Notes: generated by a model from the sequence alone, not told the origin. DNA of 47,719 nucleotides from Planctomycetota bacterium (GCA_029259775.1 JAJDEN010000065.1:1-47719), one strand, 5' to 3'. Numbered from the stretch's first letter, positions 7,302-17,247 are shown. Numbers and translations are program-made.

Positions 7302-9956
7302 TCAGGATTGCCCGGCTGCACGAGCGCGGGCGGCCTGGTCGAGCAGACGGCGCACGTGCCTCGCGAGTTGATCTGTCGCGTAGGGCTTCGGGAGGAGTCC
7401 GGTCAGCGGGCGCGCAAGCGCAGGTGCCAGCGTCTTCTGGTCGGCGTAGCCCGACGTGAACAGGATGGGGAGCTCCGGCTGCTCCTGCGCCAGGCCGTCG
7501 GCCAACTCCACCCCGCCCAGCCGCGGCATGATGACATCCGTGACGAGGAGATCGAACGGCTCGGCGCGGCGCGCCGCCAGGACGCTCAGGGCCTCCTCGC
7601 CATCCGTCGCCCGCACGACCTCGTAGCCGCGATCGCGAAGCACCTGGTAGGCCAGCTCGCGCACACCGGGATCGTCCTCGACAAGCAGGATCCGCTCGGT
7701 GCCTGAAGGTCCGGCCTGGGCCACCGTCGGAGCGTCGGCGGGCAGCACGTGCTTCGGGGCCTCGCACGCGGGGAAGTAGGCACGGAAGATCGTTCCACCT
7801 TCGGGCCCGCCGTCGAACTCGAGCTCGCCCTGGTGCTGATGCATGATCTCGCGGCAGCTCGCCAGGCCAAGGCCCGTGCCCATGCCCTCCGGCTTGGTGG
7901 AGAAGAACGGGTCGAAGATGCGATCGCGGATCTCCTCGGGGATGCCCACGCCTGTGTCCTCGATCTGGAGCACGGCGAAGTCGCGCTCGTTGCCCTCGTC
8001 ATCCTTGCGGACGGCGCGGCCTGTCGCGATCGTCAGCTCGCCTCCGGACGGCATGGCGTCCCGCGCGTTGACCGCAAGGTTCGCGGCCAACTGCTCGAAC
8101 TGCCCGGGGTCGAGTTCGGCCCAGCAGGCGCTCTCGTCGAGGCGCTTGGTCACGCGCACGTCCTCTCCGACGAGAGGCGGAAGCAACTTCGTGACCTGCT
8201 CCACCAGCGTGTTGATGTCGCGCCGCACGGGCGCCCTTCCCTGGCCTCGGCTGAACGACAGGATGCGCCGCACCAGCCCCGCCGCCTGCAGCCCCGCATG
8301 GCGTACGCGCGCGAGGTACTCCCGGATCTCGCTGTCTTCCTCGACGCTCGCCTCGAGCAACTGCCCGTAGCCGTTGATCACGGTGAGCGCGTTGTTGAAG
8401 TCATGCGCAATGCCTGCGGCCAGACGGCCCACGGCCTCGAGCTTCTGCGCTTCCAGGAACTGGGCCGTCAATGCCTTCTCGTGCGTCAGGTTGCGCACGT
8501 AGATGGTGTGCCGCTCGGGCCCCTCGCCCCGGATGCGCGTCGTGGTGCACTCGAGAGGCAAGGCACTGCCGTCCGAGCGCAGCGCCTGCAGCTCGGTGCG
8601 GGGCGGAAGCAGGTCCGACTCCTCGTCGTCCCGCGCGGCCTCGAGAGCTTCGCGGAACGTGTCGCCCGACTTGGGGGCGAGCAGGACCGTGGCGAAGTCG
8701 GCGCCCACCAGGGCGCCCTCCTCGGTACGGAAGGTCCCCAAGGCCGCGGGGCCCACACGCAGGATGGTGCCCGCATCGTCGAGGGTGAAGATGCCGTCCT
8801 GCGTGGCGTCGAGCGCCGCTGTGAGGCTTGCGGCGGTCTGGCGCAGGGCATCGAGTACGCGGTCGCGCTGCCTGCGTCGACGCTGCAGCCCGGCCACCAT
8901 GCGCTCCAAGGCGTCCGCCAGCTCCCCGATCTCGCCGCGGCGCGTCACCGGCTTGCCCGGCTCGCGCAGTTCGCCGGCTTCCACCAGTCGGAACTCCTCG
9001 ATCATCCGTCGCACGGGGCGCACGAGGAACATGCTGCTGCTGATCCACACGAGGAAGACGGTGAGCAGCAGCGCGAGGCCGACCAGGATCAGACCTGTGC
9101 GCAGTTCTTCGTCGGCGGCCCGCGTCACGGAGGCCAGCGGCACCGTGGCGCTGACGAGGAGGCCCGGCTCGCCGGTGCCTGCACCGAGGCGGCGAACGAA
9201 GTGGTACTTGTCGCCGTCCTTCTCCTTGAGGCGCAGGTCGGCATGCTGGTTGCCCTCGAGGGCGTTCATGGCTTGCGGCAACCAGGTGACGGTGCGGCCC
9301 ACCCAGCGGGATCCGTCTTCGTTGCGCGCGAGCACCGTGCCCCTGCGATCGAAAAGGGCCACCACCGTGCCGGGAGGAAGGGACTGGCTGGCGGCAACAT
9401 CGACGAGTGCGGTGAGATCGATGATCGCGTAGAGCACGCCCTGCGGCTTGCCGTCATCGTCGCGCACGGGATGCGCGAAGGTCACGACGGCTTCCCCCGT
9501 GACCTTGCCGAGCTGGTACTCACCGACCCAGAAGGTGTTGCGCTTCATGGCCTCTTGGAAGTACGGCCGGTCACCAAGCTGGATCTCGGCGTTGCCCCCT
9601 GCATCCTCGATCGCGGCGCAGATGCGTTTCCCGGTGGCGTCCACGAGGCCGAGGTTGCTGAAGCTCGGATTGGACTCGAGCGCTTCGACGAGCGTCGGCT
9701 TGCACAACGCCGCCTGGAACTGGCGCACCTGGGGCAGGTTGGAGATCGTCTTGAGTAGGACGGCCGCGGACGTGACGGTCTTGTCGAACTCGCGTGCGGC
9801 GGTCCGGGCGAGGTCGCGCCCGCCGGTCTTGGCCTGCTGTACGGCCGCCTCACGACGGCTCTCGGTCTGGGTGTAGATGAGGCCCGCTGCCGGAAGCAGC
9901 GCGAGCGCCACGAGACACAGAACGGTCGAACGCAGACTGCCGAAGGGCAACCGCAT
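7302..9956 (-). CDS. Hybrid sensor histidine kinase with extracellular sensor, PAS and receiver domain
   Basis: An 884-residue protein, start taken at ATG 9956 (AGGAACGCTCC upstream); a GTG about 22 codons upstream is possible. Order: membrane segment about 8-27; Cache-like periplasmic sensor about 35-265 (with QLGDRPYFQEAMKR and VLYAIIDLTALVD); second membrane segment about 278-298; HAMP about 300-355; PAS-like domain about 375-500; dimerisation domain with the phospho-acceptor His near 518 in AGIAHDFNNALTVI; ATPase domain with NLAVNARDAM, DTGVGIP and GTGLGL; receiver domain with acidic LLVEDDPGV and the phospho-accepting Asp near 807 in LLVTDVIMPRLGG. The FNN next to the His is typical of kinases of the NtrB-like group that carry a C-terminal receiver. 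No response regulator lies beside it. Confidence 0.93.
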   Translation of the reverse strand: MRLPFGSLRSTVLCLVALALLPAAGLIYTQTESRREAAVQQAKTGGRDLARTAAREFDKTVTSAAVLLKTISNLPQVRQFQAALCKPTLVEALESNPSFSNLGLVDATGKRICAAIEDAGGNAEIQLGDRPYFQEAMKRNTFWVGEYQLGKVTGEAVVTFAHPVRDDDGKPQGVLYAIIDLTALVDVAASQSLPPGTVVALFDRRGTVLARNEDGSRWVGRTVTWLPQAMNALEGNQHADLRLKEKDGDKYHFVRRLGAGTGEPGLLVSATVPLASVTRAADEELRTGLILVGLALLLTVFLVWISSSMFLVRPVRRMIEEFRLVEAGELREPGKPVTRRGEIGELADALERMVAGLQRRRRQRDRVLDALRQTAASLTAALDATQDGIFTLDDAGTILRVGPAALGTFRTEEGALVGADFATVLLAPKSGDTFREALEAARDDEESDLLPPRTELQALRSDGSALPLECTTTRIRGEGPERHTIYVRNLTHEKALTAQFLEAQKLEAVGRLAAGIAHDFNNALTVINGYGQLLEASVEEDSEIREYLARVRHAGLQAAGLVRRILSFSRGQGRAPVRRDINTLVEQVTKLLPPLVGEDVRVTKRLDESACWAELDPGQFEQLAANLAVNARDAMPSGGELTIATGRAVRKDDEGNERDFAVLQIEDTGVGIPEEIRDRIFDPFFSTKPEGMGTGLGLASCREIMHQHQGELEFDGGPEGGTIFRAYFPACEAPKHVLPADAPTVAQAGPSGTERILLVEDDPGVRELAYQVLRDRGYEVVRATDGEEALSVLAARRAEPFDLLVTDVIMPRLGGVELADGLAQEQPELPILFTSGYADQKTLAPALARPLTGLLPKPYATDQLARHVRRLLDQAARARAAGQS

Positions 9957-10299
9957 GGAGCGTTCCTGCGAAGCGGGTGTCCCCTCTTGGGGCTCCGCCT
10001 CCGGGGGCGTCGGGGTGTTCACTACATCACCAAGCCTCAGCGTACGGGGTGGCACACAGCGCGCTGCCGGGCGTCTCACATTGAGCCGTCCAGAACGCCT
10101 GCCCCAGCAACCATACCGGATTCGCGTGACCGGATGCAGCCCGCGACCACGTCGCACGGGCACGAAGTCGGAGCTCGAGGTCCCCGCCCACCGGTTGATA
10201 CGCCTCAGAACCTGAACCTGGCCATGTCCCACGCAGCGCTTCGCGTGGGCCTGTTGACGCGAACGTGCCGCGCCCGCTACGCTGCTCCGCAGCCACGTC
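9957..10299. other. Gene-free stretch, probable divergent promoter region
   Basis: This gap lies between the leftward kinase and a rightward lipoprotein, so it should hold both promoters. No frame has a plausible start with a ribosome binding site and no clear palindrome is visible. Confidence 0.45.
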
Positions 10300-10983
10300 A
10301 TGCCCGATCTCCAAGCCAGGGCCGCGTTCCTCTCGGTGCTCCTCGCGCTGGCGACGATTGGCTGCGGGGGTGGCGGCAGCAGCACGACGGGCGGCCCCCC
10401 GGGAAGCGGGCCGCAGTTGCTCTTCCTCGAACCTTTCATCTCGTTCCCTGGATCCGTTTGGACGACACAGGGCGTCTTGCCGCTTCTCGACCAGGCCGTG
10501 GGTAGTCCGTCGCCGTCCTTGGCTGCATCCGGAGGGGGCGCAACCACCGTTTCTGCGTTCAGCACGACGGGCGGTCTGGACATCTACATACGACTGCGTA
10601 TGCCGCCCGACCCCTCCTGCTCCCCCACCCTGCAGATCGGATGGGAGGCGACCATCACGATCCCGAACGACACGGGGGGCCGAGCCGGCAATCTGCAAGT
10701 GACGCGTCTCACGTGCCCGAGTGGCAACGCGACGCGCATCGACTACAGCCGCGCCGGTGCGCCGGGCACCGTGATGGAGAACCTGGGGCAAGGCTCGGCC
10801 ACCGGCCAGTTCTGGGAGTTCCAATTCCGGATCTTCCCGAACGGCGACACGCAGTGGCTGCGCGACGGCGCGATCCAGGCCTCCAGCGTCTCGCCCATCG
10901 CGCAGACCAACGTGCGCGTGCAGATCTTCGGCGGCGACAAGATCACGACGCACTTCGACGAGATTCGCATCTTCGATATGTAG
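10300..10983 (+). CDS. Poly-Gly lipoprotein, unknown function
   Basis: A 227-residue predicted lipoprotein. The signal is AAFLSVLLALATIGC with the Cys near residue 22, followed by GGGGSSTTGGPPGSG, a flexible tether. The mature part is beta-rich, with GLDIYIRLRMPP, QIGWEATITIPND, FWEFQFRIFPNGDTQWLRDG and a terminal FDEIRIFDM. This arrangement resembles concanavalin-like (LamG-type) jelly-roll domains, often used in carbohydrate or surface binding, but I see no diagnostic motif. There is no clear ribosome binding site before ATG 10300. It stands alone between the kinase and another poly-Gly lipoprotein. Confidence 0.75.
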   Translation: MPDLQARAAFLSVLLALATIGCGGGGSSTTGGPPGSGPQLLFLEPFISFPGSVWTTQGVLPLLDQAVGSPSPSLAASGGGATTVSAFSTTGGLDIYIRLRMPPDPSCSPTLQIGWEATITIPNDTGGRAGNLQVTRLTCPSGNATRIDYSRAGAPGTVMENLGQGSATGQFWEFQFRIFPNGDTQWLRDGAIQASSVSPIAQTNVRVQIFGGDKITTHFDEIRIFDM

Positions 10984-11187
10984 GCCGAGGACCCTGCCCC
11001 CGCCGAGCGACCGCCCCTTGCTACGGCTGCGTGTCTCAGAGTGTCCGACTCGTGCTGCGGCTCCGTACTCCGAGAGTCCCGCGCCCTTGACCCGCAAGGA
11101 GCGACCTGACTACGATCTAGCCCACCTACCGCATCTTGCTCGGAAGCGTCCTGCGGACGCGGGCCCCTTCCGGAGGGGGCTCCTGCA

Positions 11188-12825
11188 ATGCCGATCACAC
11201 GTGTTGTGCTCTTAGTGTCAGCTCTTCTGCTTCCGCTTGCATGCGGCGGCGGAGGGGGGACGGGCGGTGCCGTGGGTCTGGCGTTGCCGGTATCCGCCGC
11301 GAATCCGTTCTCGACGCTGATCCTCGGATCTCTTGGTCTGGCGTCCGATCAGGACGTGACCGTTCGGTTCGTGAACGACGACGGCTACTGGGTCGAAGTG
11401 GCCGCGGCGTCTGCGGAACCCATCGAAGTAGGCGTGCCCGTCTACATCGACCCCGCGACCGGATCCTTCTCGGGAGGCACGGTGCAACTCGAGGTTCTCA
11501 CCGGCTCGGGCCCGGCAGAGCCGGTGCCCGGCGACCTCTTCATTCACAATCTCGGCGCGGCCGACAATGGCCCCAACGGCACGCTGGCGCTGGCCTTCAT
11601 GCGGGGCACACGCGACCTGCAAGACTCTGCCGAAGCGACGCTCGGGGATGTCGAGGCCGACGCTACCGTCAACCTGCCTGTCGAGCCTGGCATGCGGTCG
11701 ATGCTGCTGGACAACGCCGCCAACCTGGGAACATGGGACGCCCTCGTCGGCGAGATCATGTCTGGCATGCAGCCGTATGTTCCATTCGGCATCCTCGACC
11801 CGGGCGGATCGGCGATCCCGCTTGGCGTGGACATCGAGAACCTCGGGGTGGCCGACGACTTCGTCGCCGGTTTCCTCGACCAACTCCAGGTGGCCGCAGC
11901 GCTACACCAGCCGCAGACGCCGGCCATTGCGAAGTTCGCCCTCATCGATCGCCTCGACCTGGCGCGGAACTTCACGTCGCTCTTCGACGACATCTCTGCG
12001 GAGTCGATCGAGTTCTCCAAGAAGATCGGCAAGGGGCTTGCGATCGCCACGGCCGTGGGCGCCGGCGCAGCGCTGCTGCTCGGCTCTGTCCCCCTGGCGA
12101 CGGCGATCAGCGTCGTCGGTGCCGTGGGCTGGATGGTGACGACGTTCGCTCCCGCAGCAATCGGAGCCTTTCTCAAGCTCGGAGGGCGCGCGGCACTCGA
12201 CGAGCCCGGTTCATGGACGGACGTGATGCCTGAGCTGAAGCATGTGGCTGGCAGCATGCTCGGCGCGGTGACGGGGCAGTTCGCAGACATTGGCATCAGT
12301 CGGGTCGCGGGTGGAGGTTCCGCCGCTGCGTTTGGCGTCTTCGACGCCGTGTACGAGTGGACGGGCAAGGTCGGCGAGTTCGTGGTGGACAGCGTGGACC
12401 TCGTCGTCGCGCCGCCGCCGCCCCCGCCCCCGCCCGCGGTCGATGAGACCTTCCGCGGCAACTTCAGCGGCTCCGGCCAGTTCGGCATCTCCCCCTGTAC
12501 GTTCAACCTCAGCATGGCCGGGACGATCACCATCTTCATCCCCGCGGCGGGAGGCGGCACGGTCGCCGTCGGCGGCGGCACATGGAACTCCGTGCCGCTC
12601 CAGGGGCAGGTGGGCGACACCATGTGCAACCCCAGCAACGGACCGGTGGGCGCCGCCGGGTCTGTACCGGGTGGGCCCACGAACCCGAACTTCACGGCGA
12701 CGGGGGCACCGACCGTCAGCTTCGTCGGCTCGCGCAACGGAAACACGATCACGGGCACGGCGACGTTCACGTTCCCCGGCGCCACGGGTTCAATCGTCCG
12801 CAACGTCACACTCACCAAGCAGTAG
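11188..12825 (+). CDS. Poly-Gly lipoprotein with proline-rich linker
   Basis: A 545-residue predicted lipoprotein starting at ATG 11188 behind GGAGGGGG. The signal is VVLLVSALLLPLAC (Cys near residue 20) followed by GGGGGTGG. Residues about 30-400 have alternating strand-like and helical segments, with a hydrophobic stretch about 290-325 (ATAVGAGAALLLGSVPLATA and following) that could be a membrane-spanning or buried helix. A pure proline run (about 409-417) links to a C-terminal beta domain (about 418-545) with FRGNFSGSGQFGISPCTFNL and GNTITGTATFTFPG. Nothing identifies a catalytic site. Two domains on a flexible linker suggest a surface display or binding role, which is inference. Confidence 0.75.
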   Translation: MPITRVVLLVSALLLPLACGGGGGTGGAVGLALPVSAANPFSTLILGSLGLASDQDVTVRFVNDDGYWVEVAAASAEPIEVGVPVYIDPATGSFSGGTVQLEVLTGSGPAEPVPGDLFIHNLGAADNGPNGTLALAFMRGTRDLQDSAEATLGDVEADATVNLPVEPGMRSMLLDNAANLGTWDALVGEIMSGMQPYVPFGILDPGGSAIPLGVDIENLGVADDFVAGFLDQLQVAAALHQPQTPAIAKFALIDRLDLARNFTSLFDDISAESIEFSKKIGKGLAIATAVGAGAALLLGSVPLATAISVVGAVGWMVTTFAPAAIGAFLKLGGRAALDEPGSWTDVMPELKHVAGSMLGAVTGQFADIGISRVAGGGSAAAFGVFDAVYEWTGKVGEFVVDSVDLVVAPPPPPPPPAVDETFRGNFSGSGQFGISPCTFNLSMAGTITIFIPAAGGGTVAVGGGTWNSVPLQGQVGDTMCNPSNGPVGAAGSVPGGPTNPNFTATGAPTVSFVGSRNGNTITGTATFTFPGATGSIVRNVTLTKQ

Positions 12826-12940
12826 CCGAATGCGGAAGAGGGCCAGCGTTCTCATCCCACCTCGGCACTCGGGGGCCTCAAGCCCGGCCTTGCACCCGGT
12901 GTTGCGGCATCCTCTCCCTGACTCCCGAGCGGGTGCCAGA

Positions 12941-13020
12941 GTACCGAGCCTGGAAACTTCCATCGGGATTGCATGAGGTGCGCGACGACGAATCGCGAAG
13001 GAAGCTACCGCACTCCGTAT
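12941..13020. repeat. Palindromic element, family D copy 1
   Basis: Starts GTACCGAGCCTGGAAAC, then TTCCATCGGGATT, and closes with AATCGCGAAGGAAG and CTACCGCACTCCG. The arms are imperfectly complementary. Related copies lie at 34721-34797 and 46118-46201. A GTATCCCGGTATCCCGCGG tail follows. Confidence 0.7.
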
Positions 13021-13101
13021 CCCGGTATCCCGCGGTACCGCATTCGGTTTCCCGTAGGCAGCGAGGCGGGACCGTAGCCGTGGAACCGTATCCGAGAACG
13101 G

Positions 13102-14397
13102 TCACTTCTTCACGTTGGCGCAGAGGTTCATCAGGACGAAGGTCGCCGCTCCATCGAGAGGCTCGATGTAGTTCTCGACCGTCACCTTGTAGGTCCGACG
13201 GAGCTGTTTGGAGCGGCACCAGTAGATGTGGAAGCTACGCCACTTGTCGTCATGCACGAGACCGACCAACTCGGATCGATAGACGTCGGTCAAGCTCTTG
13301 TGCAGCTTGGACTTCTTGGGCTTCTTCTGACTCAGGATCTCAGAGACACCGCAACTTCTGGCGTTGGTCGAGTACAGGCCGTGTGCGAGCGCCTTCGCGT
13401 TCTCGGTCGAGATTCGGGGACCCCCGTCACCCTGCACCGTGCTCTTCCACTTGTAGACGTTGACTTGGATCGCGCGAATGATCTCGCCGTGCCTGTTCTT
13501 CTGGTTGAGCCACAGGTCGGCGCCCCCCTTGCTGCCCGCCTTGCGCTCCCAGCGCGGCGAAGCCGGGACGTCGACCACGAGCGTGTTCTCTCGGCTCACG
13601 ATGCGCTGCGTCTTGAAGGCCGCTCCCTTGACCTTCAGCCGCTTCGCATGGTTGAGCGAGGCCAGCTCCTCCCGAACGGCGGCGAGTTCGTCATCCGCGT
13701 CCTTCTCGTACGGCGCCAGCAGCGCTACGCCCCCCGCAATCTCGCGTTTGGCGGCACCCAGCGCCCTGCGATGGATGAGCGCCTCGGCGCGCTGGACATG
13801 CCCGTGCGCTAGCGCCACGGCCTTCCGCTGGGCATCGCTCTCCTTCGCCCAGGTCTCGGCCAACACCGTGCGAGCCCGGGCGAGGAGGGCTTGCTCATCG
13901 GCTGCTTGGCAGGCGGCCGCGGCCGCAATCCACCCCGCGGCGATTGTGCTGTCCTCACGGTTGCGGTGGCCAAGAAGGATATCGGCAGCCTCGACCCACT
14001 CGGGCTGAGCCTTCTTGTCGCCCTGGAGCAGGCGACTACGAGCGCGGGTCGCCGCGAAGTACGCCCAGGCCTCCCGCGCCGTCCTATCTACAGGACGGGC
14101 GTCACGCACCTTGGCCGTGCGCTCGACGAGCAGGTCGAAGAGTTGCGTCGCTGCTTTCGCGTCGTGCCGAACGGTGCGGTAGACATATTGGTGCAGCGTC
14201 TTGGCGGTCCGGAGGAGGAGGGCGGGCTCGCTCGCCATGCCCTCAAGCGCGCCATCCTTCAGCACCTTGATCACCTCCGGGATGTCCCCCCGGAAGAGCT
14301 GCGCGCGGATCTGGTTGTCCCACGTGTCCGACGCAACGGCGGGCGCACCAGCAACAAGTGCCAACACGACGACAATGCTCGCGGACATGCAGCGCAT
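13102..14397 (-). CDS. Secreted mostly helical protein of unknown function
   Basis: A 431-residue protein starting at ATG 14397 (GAGGAACCC upstream); an earlier in-frame ATG would place 34 non-signal residues before the signal. A signal peptide (MRCMSASIVVVLALVAGAPAVAS) is clear, cleaved near residue 23. Residues about 30-260 are Ala/Leu/Arg-rich helices with repeated short pairs, TPR-like in character (DIPEVIKVLKDGALEG, then GDKKAQPEWVEAADILLG). The C-terminal part from about 280 is more beta-like (ENTLVVDVPASPRWERKAG) and ends VLMNLCANVKK. I do not recognise the family. It follows the M43 protease on the same strand, 144 bases away across a GTACCGAGCC motif, so co-transcription is possible but not evident. 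Confidence 0.75.
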   Translation of the reverse strand: MRCMSASIVVVLALVAGAPAVASDTWDNQIRAQLFRGDIPEVIKVLKDGALEGMASEPALLLRTAKTLHQYVYRTVRHDAKAATQLFDLLVERTAKVRDARPVDRTAREAWAYFAATRARSRLLQGDKKAQPEWVEAADILLGHRNREDSTIAAGWIAAAAACQAADEQALLARARTVLAETWAKESDAQRKAVALAHGHVQRAEALIHRRALGAAKREIAGGVALLAPYEKDADDELAAVREELASLNHAKRLKVKGAAFKTQRIVSRENTLVVDVPASPRWERKAGSKGGADLWLNQKNRHGEIIRAIQVNVYKWKSTVQGDGGPRISTENAKALAHGLYSTNARSCGVSEILSQKKPKKSKLHKSLTDVYRSELVGLVHDDKWRSFHIYWCRSKQLRRTYKVTVENYIEPLDGAATFVLMNLCANVKK

Positions 14398-14484
14398 GGG
14401 TTCCTCCCTCATCAGCGGATGCGCACGGTACCGCCAGCCGAAGCTCGCTGGAAGGGGCAGAGAAGGCCTGGCTGCACAAGGACG

Positions 14485-14518
14485 GAGTACCGGGAGCACC
14501 AGGAGTACCGAGCCCGGC
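14485..14518. repeat. Short GAGTACC / GTACCGAGCC motif cluster
   Basis: GAGTACCGGGAGCACCAG followed by GAGTACCGAGCCCGG lies in the gap between two leftward genes. It carries the shared end motif of the palindromic families but no clear second arm. Confidence 0.6.
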
Positions 14519-14541
14519 AGTTTCCTTGAGCGGCCGAGCGG

Positions 14542-15471
14542 CTAGCGCGCCATGAGCGCCGGTCGCCACTTGGCCGTCATCTCCTTCATGCGCCGGACCT
14601 GCCCGAGCGTGAACTCGTCCATGGCGTCGTCCTGGACGTAGTCCATGTAGTTGCGCAGGTGGTCTTCCAGATCGGGGCGGTCGTGCTTGCACGAGTTGCG
14701 CCGTTGTCCGGGCTGGCTGAAGCACTCGCCAGGCTGGCTCTGCGGCGGCGTGTCGGCGACCTCGTCGCCGTGGCCATCGCACCCACTCGTCCCCGCGTCG
14801 TCCCAGGGATGGAAGATGTGCCACAGCCCAAGCCAGTGTCCGACCTCGTGGACGGCGGTCCGTCCCAGATCGTATCCCTCGTAGCCCCCACCGGGCAGCG
14901 AACGATGGTGGACGACGACGCCGTCCATCGTGGGCTCCTTGCTCAGGTACTTCGGGAACGTGGCCCATCCCAGGTAGTCCGCAGGTGCGGCGGTGTACAG
15001 GTTCAGCACGGACGCCGGCGTGACGGCCAGGGCCAGCTTGAGCTCGCGCTCGACCCGCGTCGAGTAGCCGTCCTTGTCGAGGTTCACCAAGAACCACGAG
15101 CGCTTGTTCGAGCGCGTGGGCGCGGCGTGCCACGTGAACTCGATGCCGTGGGGCTTGAACGCATCGTTCAGCACCTGCAGCTGCTCGCGCAAGCGCTTCT
15201 CCGGGACGTTGCCGGTCGTTCCGTCGTGGAGCACGTGGAACTGCACCGGGATGCGCAGCTCGATGTCGAAGTCCTCGGCCGTCCGCGACAGGACGAACGG
15301 CTCGAGCTCGGCGCGGATGCTGTCCTGAACCTCCGGCGGTGGCGAGGGCGTCCCGCAACGCCGCGCGGGCGCCGTCCCGCCGCCGTCGTCCGCGGCGGGC
15401 CAGGCCAACCACACACCGGCGGCAAGCACCACGACGATCAAGAGACCCTGCCACGCTGCGATTCCGCGCAT
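14542..15471 (-). CDS. M43 (pappalysin-like) zinc metalloprotease, exported
   Basis: A 309-residue protein with an N-terminal membrane or signal segment (GLLIVVVLAAGVWLAWPA, about 9-26). The zinc-binding motif HEVGHWLGLWH lies near residues 208-218, the three histidines and the Glu being the metzincin signature HExxHxxGxxH. The Met-turn appears downstream as NYMDYVQDDAMDEFT. These place it in M43B, secreted proteases that cleave extracellular proteins. The segment around DVADTP with several Cys (SGCDGHGDE, PGECFSQPG, SCKHDRPD) also fits bacterial members. Length is close to that of small bacterial family members. The gene is followed on the same strand by the secreted helical protein at 13102-14397. 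The activity is likely; the target is unknown. Confidence 0.9.
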   Translation of the reverse strand: MRGIAAWQGLLIVVVLAAGVWLAWPAADDGGGTAPARRCGTPSPPPEVQDSIRAELEPFVLSRTAEDFDIELRIPVQFHVLHDGTTGNVPEKRLREQLQVLNDAFKPHGIEFTWHAAPTRSNKRSWFLVNLDKDGYSTRVERELKLALAVTPASVLNLYTAAPADYLGWATFPKYLSKEPTMDGVVVHHRSLPGGGYEGYDLGRTAVHEVGHWLGLWHIFHPWDDAGTSGCDGHGDEVADTPPQSQPGECFSQPGQRRNSCKHDRPDLEDHLRNYMDYVQDDAMDEFTLGQVRRMKEMTAKWRPALMAR

Positions 15472-15690
15472 CCATCACTCTCCTCAAGAAGACAGGATAC
15501 CCTGCGACCTCGTCGGTCTCGATCCGGCCTCGGTGCTCCGATACTCGAGAGATGACTCCGTGGTCGTCATGAGTCGCAGGCGAACGAGCCGTAGGAAAAG
15601 ACCTGGTACCGCATCCCGGGGTGGCGAAGAGGTCATGCGACTGCGTACCCTCGGGCCTCGGATTGCCTACACTCTCGCCCGGGAGCCCGA

Positions 15691-17070
15691 ATGAGCGCCA
15701 GGACCTTCATCAGCTACTCCAGCAAGGACGCGGGCTTCGCGACCGAGATTGCCAAGCAACTGCGCGCGGACGGCCACGCCATCTGGTTCGACAAGCTGGA
15801 CATCGCGGCAGGCGAAGCCTGGGACCGCGAGATCGAGAAGGGACTCAAGGAGTCCGACCGGCTGATTGTCATTCTCTCGCCCGACTCCGTTGCGTCTGAG
15901 AACGTGATGGACGAGGTTTCCTACGCCATCGACGAGGGCCAGGAGCTGATCCCGCTCTACTTCCGCGAGTGCAGCATCCCGATGCGGCTGAGGCGCACGC
16001 AGTACATCGACTTCCGAAGCGATGACCGGGCCACGGCGAGCAAGCGCTTGGACGCGGTGATGAAGGGGGTGCCGACACGCAAGTTGCCGCCGCAGGCCAC
16101 GCCGACACGCCGCGGCAACGCCAAGGCACGGTGGCTGCTGCTCTTGCTCCTCATCGGAGCGGCCGGCGTCGCCGGCTGGCAGCTGTTGGGCGGTGGCGGC
16201 AGCGGCGTCGAGGAGAAGCCGATCTACGCGGGGCCGTATCTGGGGTTCGCGCACGCGGGGAAGGGCTACCTCGAGCGCCCGCCGAGTCCGTACTACACAG
16301 GCATGCCCACGACCTGGGTCGCGGTTGATGCGCCCAGCCTCGGAGACCGGTTCGCGCGCGAGGGCGACGGGACGCCGGTCCTCCTCGAGAGCGGAGGCGC
16401 GAAAGCGATGAAACTGCGATGGACCGAGACGCCGAAGGCGATCCTCGAGAAGTTCGTGCAGGGCGCCTGGACGCAGCTCAAGGACGCGCCGGTGTCGCTT
16501 CGCGGGTACGCCGGCATCTTCCCCCTTCGCTGGTCACGCGCCACGGGCAAGGGGACGGAGCGCTTCCACCCCGTGGCCGACGGCACCTGGCTCGGCGACG
16601 GCGTCCGCTGGGTGGAGGAGGACCGGTCGGAACGCTACGTCGTGCTGCGTCCGAAGGACACGAGCTCGAATCTGCGGTACCGACTGCCGCTCGATGGCTC
16701 GACCATGGTCGAGCAGCAGGGTTTGAAGGGCTGGGGACCGAGTTGGAACTCGGTCCTCGAGGTCACGAGCGTGGCCGTCTTCTCACGTGCGGAGGCCGTG
16801 TTCCATCCCAACGCTGCGGTAGAGGATCCGCCCCTCGGCGCGTCCCTGCGGGTCGCCTTCATCAACACCATCGACCGCCGTATCGGGCTGTTCAACAAGG
16901 GCGAGCTGAGCCGCGTCGTGCCGGCGTCAACATCGGAGTTCGTGCAGGCGGCCAGCGGCACGACCTGGGTCGTGCGTGACATGGCCACACGTCGCAAGCT
17001 CGCGATCGTACAGGCCGTCGAGTCCGGCCAAACTGTGTACATCATCGAGCTGTACCAGCCCGCGTATTGA
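15691..17070 (+). CDS. TIR-domain membrane protein with an extracytoplasmic domain
   Basis: A 459-residue protein. Residues 1-128 form a TIR domain: RTFISYSSKDAGF, IWFDKLDI and a LIVILSPDSVASENVMDEVSYA segment whose Glu75 sits where TIR NADases have their catalytic Glu, although the usual Trp before it is replaced. A membrane segment follows (about 148-167). The remaining 290 residues form an unfamiliar, strand-rich domain (TTWVAVDAPSLGDRF, FPLRWSRATGKGTERFHPV). The topology puts TIR inside and the C-terminal domain outside. TIR domains either degrade NAD+ or assemble signalling complexes; nothing here shows which. It starts at ATG 15691 and stands alone. TIR call is confident, and the C-terminal domain is unknown. 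Confidence 0.9.
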   Translation: MSARTFISYSSKDAGFATEIAKQLRADGHAIWFDKLDIAAGEAWDREIEKGLKESDRLIVILSPDSVASENVMDEVSYAIDEGQELIPLYFRECSIPMRLRRTQYIDFRSDDRATASKRLDAVMKGVPTRKLPPQATPTRRGNAKARWLLLLLLIGAAGVAGWQLLGGGGSGVEEKPIYAGPYLGFAHAGKGYLERPPSPYYTGMPTTWVAVDAPSLGDRFAREGDGTPVLLESGGAKAMKLRWTETPKAILEKFVQGAWTQLKDAPVSLRGYAGIFPLRWSRATGKGTERFHPVADGTWLGDGVRWVEEDRSERYVVLRPKDTSSNLRYRLPLDGSTMVEQQGLKGWGPSWNSVLEVTSVAVFSRAEAVFHPNAAVEDPPLGASLRVAFINTIDRRIGLFNKGELSRVVPASTSEFVQAASGTTWVVRDMATRRKLAIVQAVESGQTVYIIELYQPAY

Positions 17071-17247
17071 CCCGCAGCGTCCTGTATCCGATGACTGCGG
17101 GACGGGGGAGGACCGGCCCATCCCATCTCCGTACTCCCGGTATCCCGGTACGCGCGTCCGCTGCGCGCTATAACGGAGCAGGCGCAGCCGCGGGGAGCAG
17201 ATCGCGACATGGCAGCGCAGTTCCTCTTCCCGAGAAGGAGACCGAGG

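Noticed and set aside
7749..9758. Long rightward frame opposite the sensor kinase
   Set aside because: The kinase on the minus strand has complete domain motifs; the opposite frame is its shadow.
9957..10040. Upstream extension of the kinase
   Set aside because: An in-frame GTG exists but has no clear ribosome binding site; the ATG at 9956 leads directly into the membrane segment.
12409..12437. Proline codon run as a microsatellite
   Set aside because: It is a coding linker between two domains of a lipoprotein, with mixed codons.
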